Assembly (NCBI GenBank): GCA_019187085.1
Contig: JABARS010000012.1
Span: forward strand, 40,672 to 104,671
DNA: 64,000 nt
Reading direction: 5' to 3'
Source of the DNA: Pseudorhodoplanes sp.
GTDB taxonomy: Bacteria > Pseudomonadota > Alphaproteobacteria > Rhizobiales > Xanthobacteraceae
Made by a program: the position numbers and the translations under genes. Below are positions 33,126 to 42,699 of the stretch, piece after piece (position 1 is the stretch's first letter; each line of letters begins with the position of its first letter). Under the pieces are notes generated by a model, which saw only the letters and a program-made list of their open reading frames with translations, was not told where the DNA came from and made no database searches.

Positions 33126-34538
33126 ATGGCCGACGGGCTGCTCGTCGAGCGGTTGCGGCAGTTTCTCCGGGAATTGAGCCCGGAGGCGCGGGCTATGCTG
33201 ACCGCCGAACTGGAGCGGGGGCTGTTGCGCGGTGAGGACGCCCCCGGCGCCGAGCTGGTATTGCAGGAGCTGCGTCGAAGCGCCCGCGACACCGGACGCT
33301 CCTCCAGCCGCGCCGGCAGCCTCGCACGCCTCTTCTTCCAGCCGCTCGAACCCTTCCTCGTCGACGACACCGCCGCCCACAATCACCCCGGCCGCATCGC
33401 CCGTGTTTCGCTCGACCCGATCTGGCAGTGGGTCTGTCGCGATCTTCTTCCCGGCGAGGCCAAGGCGGTCACCGAAGAGGTGGCCCGCGCCCATGCCGAC
33501 GGCGACGTCGAGAGGACCGAAGCGCTCACCCGCGCCTTCCAGGACCGCACCGTCCAGCGCATGCAGGAGGCGCTGGCCGCGGCGCAGTCGGACGACAAGA
33601 CGAGGCGGCGCCTTGTCGCGCAGGTCGGCACCCCGCGCGCGATCCAGGACGTCGAGGCCATCCTGTCGGTCCTGCAGGCCCGCGACCGGCTGACGGCCAT
33701 CGGACGCCGTCTCCCCAGCCACATCAAGAATCTCGCCGACACAACGCTCGACGACGTCAAGGCGCTGCTCGATTCGCCTCTGGCCTGCGACCGGTACATT
33801 TTCCTGTTCGCGCTGCTGCTGGTGATGAGCCGCCTGGCGGCGCCCTGGCAGCTTGTGCGGCTGGCGACCCGTGCGGCGAGCAGCGATTCGGCGGCGCGCG
33901 TGGCGGAGACGCATTACGCGATCGCCGTCGCCATCGTGCTGGCCGAGATCGAGCGCATGGTCGGCGAACTGAAGGCCGAATTGCGCAGCGGGCGCGGCGT
34001 CGCCACCGGCGCGCTGCTCAAGGGCATTCACGATGCGGCGCGCGGTATGCGCACCGAGATCAACATGTCGGTCGACTCGCCGTGGGGCAAACAGCTTGCC
34101 GCCCTGCGCGCCGAGATTTCAAACCTCCTGAAAGCCGAGATCGAGTCCATGCCGGGCCGCGTGCGGCGGCTCCTGCGCCCGCGGCCGGCGAAGGAGATCT
34201 CGCCCAGTTCGCGCCTCGATCCGGACGACGTTGCCGAGACGGTCGCACTGATCGAATTCGTCGGCATCTGCCGCAATTATGCGGGCGAGCTTGCGGTCAG
34301 CGAAATGACCCAGCGCTCCTACAGCGACGTGCAGCATTATCTCGATGTCAGCGCGCCCGCTTTGGTCGAGGCGGTGCGCCATGCCGGGGATCATGACCGC
34401 GTCTTCCGGCAATCCCAGCTCAATGCCGCCGCGAAGTTCTGCGCCAAGCTGTTCGGTCCGGAATACGCCTCGACCCTGACTAAGGCGGCGAGCATCGCCG
34501 CCAGCGCCGAGCGCAAGACCGCCGGCGCCAAATCCTGA
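33126..34538 (+). CDS. Conserved helical protein, unknown
   Basis: A 470-residue protein without signal or convincing membrane helix, apart from a hydrophobic patch (YIFLFALLLVMSRLAAPWQLV, about 225-245) that may be buried. It is rich in Arg and Glu helices (LLVERLRQFLRELSPEARAML, VERTEALTRAFQDRTVQRMQEAL). I know similar ORFs only as hypothetical proteins of the Hyphomicrobiales. It runs in the direction of the ccm operon, 79 bases before ccmI, but a functional link is not shown. Confidence 0.75.
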   Translation: MADGLLVERLRQFLRELSPEARAMLTAELERGLLRGEDAPGAELVLQELRRSARDTGRSSSRAGSLARLFFQPLEPFLVDDTAAHNHPGRIARVSLDPIWQWVCRDLLPGEAKAVTEEVARAHADGDVERTEALTRAFQDRTVQRMQEALAAAQSDDKTRRRLVAQVGTPRAIQDVEAILSVLQARDRLTAIGRRLPSHIKNLADTTLDDVKALLDSPLACDRYIFLFALLLVMSRLAAPWQLVRLATRAASSDSAARVAETHYAIAVAIVLAEIERMVGELKAELRSGRGVATGALLKGIHDAARGMRTEINMSVDSPWGKQLAALRAEISNLLKAEIESMPGRVRRLLRPRPAKEISPSSRLDPDDVAETVALIEFVGICRNYAGELAVSEMTQRSYSDVQHYLDVSAPALVEAVRHAGDHDRVFRQSQLNAAAKFCAKLFGPEYASTLTKAASIAASAERKTAGAKS

Positions 34539-34617
34539 CGCCTCCGGCGACTTCCCCCCACAATACCGTTTTTTCCACTAGTTGCAGCCGCATCATGGCC
34601 GTGGTGTAACCCCGCGC

Positions 34618-35736
34618 ATGACGCTCTGGCTCGTCTTGTTCCTCATGACCGCGGCCGCGATTTTCGCGGTTTTATGGCCATTGTCGCGTCATGGCGCGGT
34701 CCGCCGCTCGGGATCCGACATAGCCGTGTATCGCGATCAGCTCGCCGAAATCGAGCGTGACCTGGCCGCCGGTCTGATCGGTGCGGCGGAGGCCGAAGCC
34801 GCCCGTGTCGAGGTGTCGCGCCGCCTGCTGGCAGCCGCGGGAACATCCGGAGTGCACGCGCAGGGCGTCGATCGGCCGCGTGCGTTATGGCATCGCAGGG
34901 TTGCCGCGCTCGCAGCCCTCGTGCTGATGCCGGCCGGGGCGGCCGTGCTCTATCTCATGCTCGGATCGCCGTTCCTTGCCGGTGCGCCGTTTGCCGGGCG
35001 TCAGGATGTTCCGTTCGAGCAGCGTTCCATCGAAAGCATGGTCGCGCAGGTGGAAAGTCATCTGGAGAAAAATCCCCAGGACGGCCGCGGATGGGAAGTG
35101 CTGGCTCCGGTCTACATGCGGCTCGGACGCTTCGAGGATGCGGTCAAGGCGCGCCGCAATGCCGTGCGGCTGCTCGGCGCGACGCCCGCGCGCGAGGCCG
35201 ATCTCGGCGAGGCGCTCGCGGCCGCGGCCAACGGGATCGTGACGGCGGAGGCGAAAGCGGCATTTGACCGCGCGCTTGCCGGCGACCGCGACAATGTGAA
35301 GGCGCAGTATTTCGCGGGCCTTGCCGCCGAGCAGGACGGTCGCGCGGCGGATGCGGCGCGCATCTGGCGGACGCTCCTGCAGACCGCGCCCGTCAATGCC
35401 GGTTATCGTACGCTGATCGAAGATTCGCTCGCCCGGGTCGATTCCGGCGCGGCCGCTCCCAATCCGGGCGCCGACGACATCGCCGCGGCGGAAAGTCTCA
35501 GCCCCAAGCAGCGCGCCGAATTCGTGCGCGGCATGGTCGAGCGGCTCGCCGCGCGCCTCAAAAGCGACGGCTCGGATGCGGAGGCTTGGTTGCGGCTCGT
35601 GCGGGCCTATCTCGTGCTCGGCGAAGCCGAGCAGGCGCGCTCGGCGGCGCGCGACGCGCGCAATGCGGTTGCCGGCGATGCGGAAAAGATCAAACGGCTC
35701 GACGACGGTCTTCGCCGGCTGGGAATCGAAGGATAA
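34618..35736 (+). CDS. ccmI: Cytochrome c maturation protein CcmI/CycH
   Basis: A 372-residue apocytochrome chaperone. Two membrane helices (LWLVLFLMTAAAIFAVLWPL, 3-22; AALAALVLMPAGAAVLYLML, about 97-116) flank a cytoplasmic loop (YRDQLAEIERDLAAGLI). The periplasmic part is made of TPR helices (IESMVAQVESHLEKNPQDGRGWEVL, then VYMRLGRFEDAVKARRNAVRLL). It hands apocytochrome c to the CcmFH haem lyase. First of four clustered ccm genes. Confidence 0.93.
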   Translation: MTLWLVLFLMTAAAIFAVLWPLSRHGAVRRSGSDIAVYRDQLAEIERDLAAGLIGAAEAEAARVEVSRRLLAAAGTSGVHAQGVDRPRALWHRRVAALAALVLMPAGAAVLYLMLGSPFLAGAPFAGRQDVPFEQRSIESMVAQVESHLEKNPQDGRGWEVLAPVYMRLGRFEDAVKARRNAVRLLGATPAREADLGEALAAAANGIVTAEAKAAFDRALAGDRDNVKAQYFAGLAAEQDGRAADAARIWRTLLQTAPVNAGYRTLIEDSLARVDSGAAAPNPGADDIAAAESLSPKQRAEFVRGMVERLAARLKSDGSDAEAWLRLVRAYLVLGEAEQARSAARDARNAVAGDAEKIKRLDDGLRRLGIEG

Positions 35737-35742
35737 GCGGAC

Positions 35743-36216
35743 ATGGCCATGACCCGCAAACAAAGACGCCTGATCCTGATCGGTACCGGACTGGGCGTGC
35801 TCGCGATTGCCGCGCTGCTCGTGCTGACAGCACTGAAGGACTCGATCGTCTTCTTCAACTCGCCGACCGACATCGTCGAGAAGCACGTCAAGCCCGGCAG
35901 CCGCATCCGGGTCGGCGGGCTGGTCCAGCCCGGCAGCATCGTGCGCAACAATCTCGATGCGCGTTTTGAGATCACCGACGGCAAGACCGAGATCAAGGTC
36001 AGCTATCACGGAATCCTGCCCGACCTGTTCCGGGAAGGGCAGGGGGTCGTCGCCGAAGGCGTGCTCACCGACAGCCGCAATTTCGTGGCCGACACCGTGC
36101 TCGCCAAGCACGACGAAAACTACATGCCGAAAGAGGTCGCCGATGCGCTGAAGAAGCAGGGGCACTGGAAGGACGATTACGGCAAGGCCCCGCGCGAAGG
36201 GGAGGCGCGGAAATGA
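35743..36216 (+). CDS. ccmE: Cytochrome c maturation haem chaperone CcmE
   Basis: A 157-residue periplasmic haem carrier with an N-terminal anchor ([22 protein letters not shown]) and an OB-fold ([36 protein letters not shown]). The haem-binding His lies in [10 protein letters not shown] (about 126). Gap to ccmI is six bases; overlap with ccmF is four. Confidence 0.96.
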   Translation: MAMTRKQRRLILIGTGLGVLAIAALLVLTALKDSIVFFNSPTDIVEKHVKPGSRIRVGGLVQPGSIVRNNLDARFEITDGKTEIKVSYHGILPDLFREGQGVVAEGVLTDSRNFVADTVLAKHDENYMPKEVADALKKQGHWKDDYGKAPREGEARK

Positions 36217-38192
36217 TCGCCGAGATCGGTCATTATGCGCTCGTGCTGGCGCTGCTGCTGGCCTTCATCCAGGGCGTGCTTCCGATCGCCGGCGTGCGGC
36301 TGCGCGACAACGCGCTGGCCGGCACCGGCGAGCCGCTCGCGATTGCGCAGTTCTGCTTCGTGGCACTGTCGTTCGCGGCGCTGACCGCCTGCTATGTGAC
36401 ATCCGACTTCTCGGTGTTCAATGTCTTCCAGAATTCGCATTCGGCGATGCCGCTGCTCTACAAGTTCACGAGCGTGTGGGGCAATCACGAAGGCTCGATG
36501 CTGCTGTGGGTCCTGATCCTCGCTTTTTTCGGCGCGCTCGTCGCGCTGTTTGGCGGCAATCTTCCCGCGGCGCTGCGCGCGAGCGTGCTCGGCGTACAGG
36601 CCTGGATCGCAATCTCGTTTCTTTTGTTCGTGCTCCTGACCTCAAATCCGTTCGTGCGGCTTGCGCCGGCGCCGTTTGAGGGGCGCGACCTCAATCCGCT
36701 GCTGCAGGACATCGGTCTCGCCCTGCATCCGCCGTTTCTCTATCTCGGCTATGTCGGCTTTTCGATCGCCTTTGCGTTCGCCGTCGCCGCACTAATCGAG
36801 GGACGCATCGATGCCGCCTGGGCGCGCTGGGTGCGGCCATGGACGCTTGCCGCGTGGATTTTCCTGACACTCGGCATCGCGCTCGGCTCCTACTGGGCCT
36901 ATTACGAGCTCGGCTGGGGCGGCTGGTGGTTCTGGGACCCGGTGGAGAACGCCTCCTTCCTGCCCTGGCTGTCGGGCACGGCGTTGCTGCATTCCGCCGT
37001 CGTGATGGAGAAGCGCGAGGCGCTGAAGGTCTGGACCATACTGCTCGCGATTCTGACCTTTTCGCTCTCGCTCGTGGGCACCTTCCTCGTGCGCTCGGGC
37101 GTGCTGACATCGGTGCATGCTTTCGCGACCGACCCGGCGCGCGGCGTCTTCATCCTCACCATTCTCATCGTCTTCATCGGCGGCGCGCTGGCGCTTTACG
37201 CCTGGCGCGCGCCGCTGCTGCGGCAGGGCGGCGTGTTCGCGCCGATCTCCCGCGAAGGCGCGCTCGTGTTCAACAATCTCTTCCTGACGGTCGCCTGCGC
37301 CACCGTCTTCATCGGCACGCTCTACCCGCTGGCGCTCGAAGCGCTGACCGGCGACAAGATTTCGGTGGGAGCGCCGTTCTTCAACGCGACCTTCATCCCG
37401 CTCGCTTTGCCGCTGCTGTTCGCGATGCCGTTCGGGCCGCTGCTGGCATGGAAAAGGGGCGATCTCTACGGTGCCGCGCAGCGCCTGATCGCGGCTTTCG
37501 CCATCGCCATCCTTGTGGGGGCCGCGACCGCCGCGCTGACAAAGGGCGGCGCGATCCTCGCACCCTTTGCGATCGGGCTTGCCGTATTCGTGATGGCCGG
37601 GGCGCTGACCGACGTCGTCGAGCGCGCGCAGCTCTTCCGGCAGCCCTGGCCGGTCGCGTGGCGCCGCCTGGTCGGCCTGCCGCGCTCGGCATTCGGGACG
37701 GCGCTCGCGCATTTCGCGCTCGGCGTTACGCTCATCGGGATCGTCTGCGAGAGCTATTTCACCGCGGAACGCATTTCGACGATCCGGCCGGGCGATACCG
37801 TCGCCATTTCCGGCTACGAGATTTCGTTCGACGGACTGGTCGCACGGCAGGGGCCGAATTACCGCGAGGTGAGCGGCAAGCTGATCGTGCGGCGCAACGG
37901 CGACGTCGTCGGCATGCTGACGCCCGGCAAGCGAACCTTTCCTGCGCGCGGTAATTCGACGAGCGAGGCTGCGCTGCTCACGCGCGGTTTCAGCCAGATC
38001 TACGTGTCGCTCGGTGACCCGAATCCGGACGGCAGCGCGGCGATGCGCATCTATCATAAGCCGATGGTGCTTTTGATCTGGCTCGGCGCGCTGCTGATGG
38101 CGGGCGGCGGACTGCTGTCGCTGTCCGACCGTCGCCTGCGGGTCGGGGCGCCGAAGCCCGCAAAGAAAACCGCGCTACAGCCGGCGCAATGA
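36213..38192 (+). CDS. ccmF: Cytochrome c haem lyase subunit CcmF
   Basis: A 659-residue polytopic membrane protein. It carries the WWD haem-handling signature in [20 protein letters not shown] (about 230-249) and the His-bearing loops expected for haem. It attaches haem to apocytochrome c with CcmH and CcmI. Size and topology are normal. Confidence 0.96.
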   Translation: MIAEIGHYALVLALLLAFIQGVLPIAGVRLRDNALAGTGEPLAIAQFCFVALSFAALTACYVTSDFSVFNVFQNSHSAMPLLYKFTSVWGNHEGSMLLWVLILAFFGALVALFGGNLPAALRASVLGVQAWIAISFLLFVLLTSNPFVRLAPAPFEGRDLNPLLQDIGLALHPPFLYLGYVGFSIAFAFAVAALIEGRIDAAWARWVRPWTLAAWIFLTLGIALGSYWAYYELGWGGWWFWDPVENASFLPWLSGTALLHSAVVMEKREALKVWTILLAILTFSLSLVGTFLVRSGVLTSVHAFATDPARGVFILTILIVFIGGALALYAWRAPLLRQGGVFAPISREGALVFNNLFLTVACATVFIGTLYPLALEALTGDKISVGAPFFNATFIPLALPLLFAMPFGPLLAWKRGDLYGAAQRLIAAFAIAILVGAATAALTKGGAILAPFAIGLAVFVMAGALTDVVERAQLFRQPWPVAWRRLVGLPRSAFGTALAHFALGVTLIGIVCESYFTAERISTIRPGDTVAISGYEISFDGLVARQGPNYREVSGKLIVRRNGDVVGMLTPGKRTFPARGNSTSEAALLTRGFSQIYVSLGDPNPDGSAAMRIYHKPMVLLIWLGALLMAGGGLLSLSDRRLRVGAPKPAKKTALQPAQ

Positions 38193-38199
38193 GGATGCG

Positions 38200-38685
38200 A
38201 TGAAAGCGCTTCGCTTCCTGCTTGTCGTCGTCGGCCTGTGTGCCGCGCTGCCGGCTCTCGCCGTGCAGCCCGACGAAATCCTGCCCGATCCGGCTTTGGA
38301 GCACAGGGCTCGCGAACTGTCGCGCCAGTTGCGCTGCATGGTCTGCCAGAACCAGTCGATCGACGATTCCGACGCGCCGCTGGCGCGCGACCTTCGCCTG
38401 CTCGTGCGCGAGCGCCTCACCGCCGGCGACAGCGACCGGCAGGTCCTCGAATTTCTGACCGCCCGCTACGGCGATTTCGTGCTGCTCAATCCGCGCTTCA
38501 GCGCGCAGACGGCGTTGCTATGGCTGATGCCTGCGGTCGTGTTCGGCGCGGGCGCAGTGGCGGCCTTTGTGTTTCTGCGCCGGCAGCGCGGGGGGCGGGG
38601 CACTTCCGCTGGCGAGGCGGCCGGGGCGAGCCTGTCGGCGCAGGAGCGCAAGCGGCTCGACGACCTGCTGAAACCTGGCGCGTGA
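38200..38685 (+). CDS. ccmH: Cytochrome c maturation protein CcmH (CcmL-type)
   Basis: A 161-residue protein with a signal peptide (RFLLVVVGLCAALPALA), the redox motif LRCMVCQNQ (Cys about 45 and 48) that reduces the apocytochrome CXXCH, and one C-terminal helix (LLWLMPAVVFGAGAVAAFVFL). It completes the lyase complex and ends the ccm operon. Confidence 0.95.
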   Translation: MKALRFLLVVVGLCAALPALAVQPDEILPDPALEHRARELSRQLRCMVCQNQSIDDSDAPLARDLRLLVRERLTAGDSDRQVLEFLTARYGDFVLLNPRFSAQTALLWLMPAVVFGAGAVAAFVFLRRQRGGRGTSAGEAAGASLSAQERKRLDDLLKPGA

Positions 38686-38845
38686 CTGGCGCCGGAAATC
38701 AAGTAATTGAAATATCTATATAATCTTGCTTATCGACATTACCAAGTTTTAATCTGGCCGACAGGTCGCCGTAAGGCGGCAACCTCCATCTTAGTGTCCG
38801 AACAGCGCGCCAGCGCCGACCGTGTTTCGAGATGGAGAATTCCGC
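38686..38845 (+). promoter_or_regulatory. A+T-rich leader of the DegP gene
   Basis: The first half (about 38700-38755) is unusually A+T-rich for this window (TATCTATATAATCTTGC) and includes a TATAAT at 38715-38720. It separates ccmH from degP and probably holds the degP promoter. No stress-sigma motif could be assigned with confidence. Confidence 0.4.
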
Positions 38846-40354
38846 ATGATTTCCCGCAACCCCTTTTCCGGACGCCGGACCCTGCTTCTGGCGACGACCG
38901 TTCTGAGCCTGGGAGCCGCTGCGCTTCTGGTCGCCCCCGATGCCGCCCGCCACGGCGCGTTCGCCCAGAACGTGACCCAGCAGGCGCAGACCGTCGCGCG
39001 ACCCGTCGGTTTTGCCGACATCGTGGAGAAGGTGAAGCCGGCCGTCATTTCCGTTCGCGTGAAGGTCGATCGTGGCGGACAGGCGAATGTCGACAGCGAC
39101 AGCCCGTTCGGTCCTGGCTCCCCGCTGGAGCGCTTCTTCCGCCGTTTCGGCTCGCCGGATGACGGCCCGCCGGCCCCGCGCGGCCCGCGTGGCCGCAACT
39201 TCACGACCGGCCAGGGCTCCGGCTTCTTCATTTCCGCTGACGGCTATGCCGTGACCAATAACCACGTGGTCGACAAGGCCGAGACGGTCGAAGTCCAGAC
39301 CGACGACGGCAAGTCCTATACCGCCAAGGTGATCGGTACCGATCCGCGCACCGATCTTGCTTTGATCAAGGTCGAGGGCAGCAACTTCCCCTTCGCCAAA
39401 CTGTCCGACAAGCTGCCGCGCGTCGGCGACTGGGTCCTCGCGGTCGGCAATCCGTTCGGCCTGAGCAGCACCGTCACCGCGGGCATCGTCTCCGCGCGCG
39501 GCCGCGATATCGGCTCCGGGCCGTACGACGATTTCCTGCAGATCGATGCGCCGGTCAACAAGGGCAATTCGGGCGGCCCGACCTTCGACACCGAGGGCAA
39601 TGTCGTGGGCGTCAACACCGCGATCTTCTCGCCCTCCGGCGGCAATGTCGGCATTGCCTTCGCCATTCCCTCGTCCACCGTCACGACCGTGATCGCTCAG
39701 CTCAAGGACAAGGGCGCGGTCAGCCGCGGCTGGATCGGCGTGCAGATCCAGCCGGTCACCAAGGACATCGCCGACAGTCTCGGGCTGAAGGGTCCGGGCG
39801 GCGCGCTCGTCTCCGAGCCGCAGGCGGACAGCCCGGCCATGAAGGCGGGCATCGAATCCGGCGACGTCATCCTGTCGGTCGACGGCGAGCCGGTGAAGAA
39901 TGCGCGCGAGCTTGCCCGCAAGATCGGCAACATGACGCCCAACACCAACGTGAAGCTCGTCGTGTTCCGCGGCGGCACCGAGAAGACGGTGAACCTGACG
40001 CTCGGCGAACTGCCCAATCCGCGGGAAGCCAGCGTTCGCCCGGGCGGCGAGCGGGACGCGCCCGATCGCGAAATGTCGCGCTACGGGCTGACGCTCGCTC
40101 CGGCTAGCAATGTTGCGGGCGCAAGCGCCGAAGGCGTCGTCGTGACCAATATCGATCCGCGCGGGCTTGCGGCCGATGTCGGCTTCCAGATCGGCGACAT
40201 CATCCTCGAGGTCGGCGGCAAGAGCGTCTCCGCGCCCGCCGACGTCCGCAAGGCGCTGGCCGATGCCCGCGGCGGCGGCAAGCGCACCATCCTTCTGCGC
40301 GTGAAATCGAGCCAGGGAACGCGGTTCGTCGCGCTCCCGCTCGGACGCGCCTGA
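38846..40354 (+). CDS. degP: Periplasmic serine endoprotease/chaperone DegP/MucD type
   Basis: A 502-residue Do-family protease. Signal peptide with LLLATTVLSLGAAALLVAP; trypsin-like domain with His in VTNNHVVD, Asp in PRTDLALIKV and Ser in NKGNSGGPTF; then two PDZ domains (WIGVQIQPVTKDIADSLGL, about 290-390; and about 405-500 with ASAEGVVVTNIDPRGLAADVGF as its start). It degrades misfolded envelope proteins. GGAG eight bases before ATG 38846. It lies directly upstream of a two-component pair. Confidence 0.95.
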   Translation: MISRNPFSGRRTLLLATTVLSLGAAALLVAPDAARHGAFAQNVTQQAQTVARPVGFADIVEKVKPAVISVRVKVDRGGQANVDSDSPFGPGSPLERFFRRFGSPDDGPPAPRGPRGRNFTTGQGSGFFISADGYAVTNNHVVDKAETVEVQTDDGKSYTAKVIGTDPRTDLALIKVEGSNFPFAKLSDKLPRVGDWVLAVGNPFGLSSTVTAGIVSARGRDIGSGPYDDFLQIDAPVNKGNSGGPTFDTEGNVVGVNTAIFSPSGGNVGIAFAIPSSTVTTVIAQLKDKGAVSRGWIGVQIQPVTKDIADSLGLKGPGGALVSEPQADSPAMKAGIESGDVILSVDGEPVKNARELARKIGNMTPNTNVKLVVFRGGTEKTVNLTLGELPNPREASVRPGGERDAPDREMSRYGLTLAPASNVAGASAEGVVVTNIDPRGLAADVGFQIGDIILEVGGKSVSAPADVRKALADARGGGKRTILLRVKSSQGTRFVALPLGRA

Positions 40355-40408
40355 CGGACGGGGACGTGTTGCCGGCAATCGTCGCCCCCGCCGGTGGCAC
40401 GCAACCCA

Positions 40409-40433
40409 GGGGGCGGGCTTTAAGCCCGTCCCC
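40409..40433 (+). terminator. G+C-rich hairpin after degP
   Basis: GGGGGCGGGCTT/TAAGCCCGTCCCC, a near-perfect stem around CTTTAAG without a T-run. With the stronger hairpin at 40488 it makes a double stop region after degP. Confidence 0.4.
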
Positions 40434-40487
40434 GCTCAAATTGGCCCGCCGACCGGTTCATGCCCCCCTCCGGTCGCAGGGTCGAAC

Positions 40488-40521
40488 GAGGGGACGGCCT
40501 GCGTATCATGGCCGTCCCCTC
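40488..40521 (+). terminator. Long-stem terminator between degP and the response regulator
   Basis: A perfect 12-bp stem GAGGGGACGGCC / GGCCGTCCCCTC with a 10-base loop, followed by ACTTTTCC. It should separate degP from the downstream regulator, which has its own TAATAT box at 40591. Confidence 0.65.
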
Positions 40522-40625
40522 ACTTTTCCAGCCTCAACCAGTTGGGTACCTTATCTGCAGGCAGTGTGCCCACCCGGCTCGCGAATTCGCTAATATCGTA
40601 ACAATCCGCGATTCACTGTCAGCTC

Positions 40626-41306
40626 ATGCGCCTCCTGATTATCGAAGATGACCGTGACGCCGCCGACTATATCGTGCGGGCGTTCCGCGAAGTCGGCCAC
40701 GTCGCCGACCACGCCGTCGATGGCGAGGAGGGGCTCGCGCTCGCGCGCGACGGCGATTACGACGTGCTGATCGTCGATCGCATGCTGCCCAAGCGCGATG
40801 GTCTGTCGGTGATCGGCACGCTGCGGGAAAAGGGCGTGCAGACGCCGGTCCTCATCCTCTCCGCGCTCGGGCAGGTGGACGACCGGGTGAAGGGCCTGCG
40901 CGCGGGCGGCGACGACTATCTGCCGAAGCCCTATTCCTTCTCCGAGCTGCTGGCGCGGGTCGAGGCGCTGGGACGCCGGGGCGGCGGCCGCGGCGACGAA
41001 ATGGTCTATCGCGTCGGCGACCTCGAACTCGACCGCCTGTCGCACCGGGTGGTCCGCGGCAAGGAGGAAATCATCCTGCAGCCGCGCGAATTCCGCCTGC
41101 TCGAATACCTCATGAAGCATGCCGGGCAGGTGGTGACGCGCACGATGCTGCTGGAGAATGTCTGGGACTATCATTTCGATCCGCAGACCAACGTCATCGA
41201 CGTGCATATTTCGAGGCTGCGCTCGAAGATCGACAAGGGCTTTGCGCAGCCGCTGCTGCACACGGTGCGCGGTGCGGGATACATGATCCGTGACGGCGTT
41301 CGCTAA
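40626..41306 (+). CDS. OmpR-family response regulator
   Basis: A 226-residue regulator. Receiver: IIEDDRDA, phosphorylation Asp in LIVDRMLPKRDG (about 51), KPYSFSEL. Winged helix: LQPREFRLLEYLMKHAGQVVTR and HTVRGAGYMI. It overlaps the kinase gene by 17 bases. A palindrome GCGAATTCGC (40581-40590) next to TAATAT lies in its promoter and could be an autoregulatory site. Confidence 0.93.
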   Translation: MRLLIIEDDRDAADYIVRAFREVGHVADHAVDGEEGLALARDGDYDVLIVDRMLPKRDGLSVIGTLREKGVQTPVLILSALGQVDDRVKGLRAGGDDYLPKPYSFSELLARVEALGRRGGGRGDEMVYRVGDLELDRLSHRVVRGKEEIILQPREFRLLEYLMKHAGQVVTRTMLLENVWDYHFDPQTNVIDVHISRLRSKIDKGFAQPLLHTVRGAGYMIRDGVR

Positions 41307-42699
41307 GCTTTTCGCAACGACCGCCTTCCGGCTGACGGTGATCTATCTGATCGTATTCGCGCTGTTTGCCGCGTTTCTTCTTGCCTATTTTGCGCTCAAT
41401 ACCCGCCGGCTGGTCACCGAGCAGATGACGCAGACGGTCGATGCGGAAATCTACGGCCTCGCCGAGCAGTACAATGTCGGCGGCATCCGCCGGCTCGTCC
41501 TGATCGTCGAGCTGCGCTCGCAGCGGCCGGGCTCCAGCCTCTATCTGGTCACGACGCGCGCCGGCGAAAGCCTGGCCGGCAATGTCGGCTCGCTGCCGCC
41601 CGGCGTCCTCGACAATCCCGGCCTTACCGAGACCGAATATCGCCGCCTGGAAGAGGCCGATGGCGCGGCCCATCACGCCCTCGTGCGCGTGCTCGAATTA
41701 CCGAGCGGCTTCCGCCTGCTCGTCGGGCGCGATCTGGAAGAGCGCGAGCGGCTCTATCGGGTGGTGCTTTCGGCCGGCCGCTGGTCGGCGGCCATCGTGG
41801 TCGTGCTCGGTCTTGCCGGCGGCTTCTTCCTGTCGCGGCGCATGCTGCGGCGGGTCGACGCCATGACCGAGACGACGCGCAAGATCATGGACGGCGACCT
41901 GAGCGGCCGCCTGCCGGTCGGCGGCTCGGGCGACGAGCTTGACCGGCTCGCCGTCAACCTGAATGCGATGCTGGAGCGGATCGAAGCCCTCATGCACGGG
42001 CTCAAGGAGGTCTCCGACAATATCGCCCACGATCTGAAGACGCCGCTGACGCGGCTTCGCAACCGCTGCGAGGAAGCGCTGCGCACGGCGCGGGGCGAGA
42101 CCGATTACCGCGCGGCCATGGAAGCCACGATCGAGGAATCCGATAACCTGATCCGGACCTTCAACGCCCTGCTCATGATCGCGCGGGCCGAATCGGGGCA
42201 GGCGCGCGACAACATGGCCGAGTTCGACGCCGCCGAGATTGCGCGCGACGTCGGGGAGTTGTACGAACCCTTGGCCGAGGAGCGGGGGCTTGCGCTTCGC
42301 GTCGAGGCGGAAGGCCCCATCCCGGTGCATGGAAGCCGTGAATTGATCAGCCAGGCCCTTGCCAATCTCGTCGATAACGCGATCAAGTATTCGACCGGAA
42401 CGGAACGAGCCGAAGGCGGAGAAATGGCGGTCGTGATCCATGCATCAACCGAAGGCGAGCAGGTTCTGCTCACGGTTGCCGACCGGGGACCGGGAATTCC
42501 CGAGGAGCTGCGCGGGCGTGCGGTCGAGCGTTTCACGCGCCTCGAACAAAGCCGGTCTCTGCCGGGCTCTGGGCTGGGATTGAGCCTTGCCGCCGCCGTG
42601 GCCCGCCTGCATGGCGGCGAATTGCGCCTTCAAGACAATGATCCAGGCCTCAAGGCGGTGATTGCGGTTCCGCGTGGAGGACCGCAGGGGGCTGGATGA
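41290..42699 (+). CDS. Membrane sensor histidine kinase
   Basis: A 469-residue kinase from GTG 41290. Membrane segments at about 13-35 and 156-178 border a periplasmic domain of about 120 residues. HAMP follows (RRVDAMTETTRKIMDGDLSG), then the His in DNIAHDLKTPLTRLRNRCEE and ATPase motifs NLVDNAIKYS, DRGPGIP, GSGLGLSL. Its stop overlaps the glnE start (ATGA), so this pair and glnE form one unit. Confidence 0.93.
   Translation: MTAFAKLFATTAFRLTVIYLIVFALFAAFLLAYFALNTRRLVTEQMTQTVDAEIYGLAEQYNVGGIRRLVLIVELRSQRPGSSLYLVTTRAGESLAGNVGSLPPGVLDNPGLTETEYRRLEEADGAAHHALVRVLELPSGFRLLVGRDLEERERLYRVVLSAGRWSAAIVVVLGLAGGFFLSRRMLRRVDAMTETTRKIMDGDLSGRLPVGGSGDELDRLAVNLNAMLERIEALMHGLKEVSDNIAHDLKTPLTRLRNRCEEALRTARGETDYRAAMEATIEESDNLIRTFNALLMIARAESGQARDNMAEFDAAEIARDVGELYEPLAEERGLALRVEAEGPIPVHGSRELISQALANLVDNAIKYSTGTERAEGGEMAVVIHASTEGEQVLLTVADRGPGIPEELRGRAVERFTRLEQSRSLPGSGLGLSLAAAVARLHGGELRLQDNDPGLKAVIAVPRGGPQGAG

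Noticed and set aside
38800..38845. Possible EcfG- or RpoE-type promoter before degP (CGAAC ... CGTGTT)
   Set aside because: Spacing and -10 part fit poorly and the start point would fall at the ribosome-binding site.
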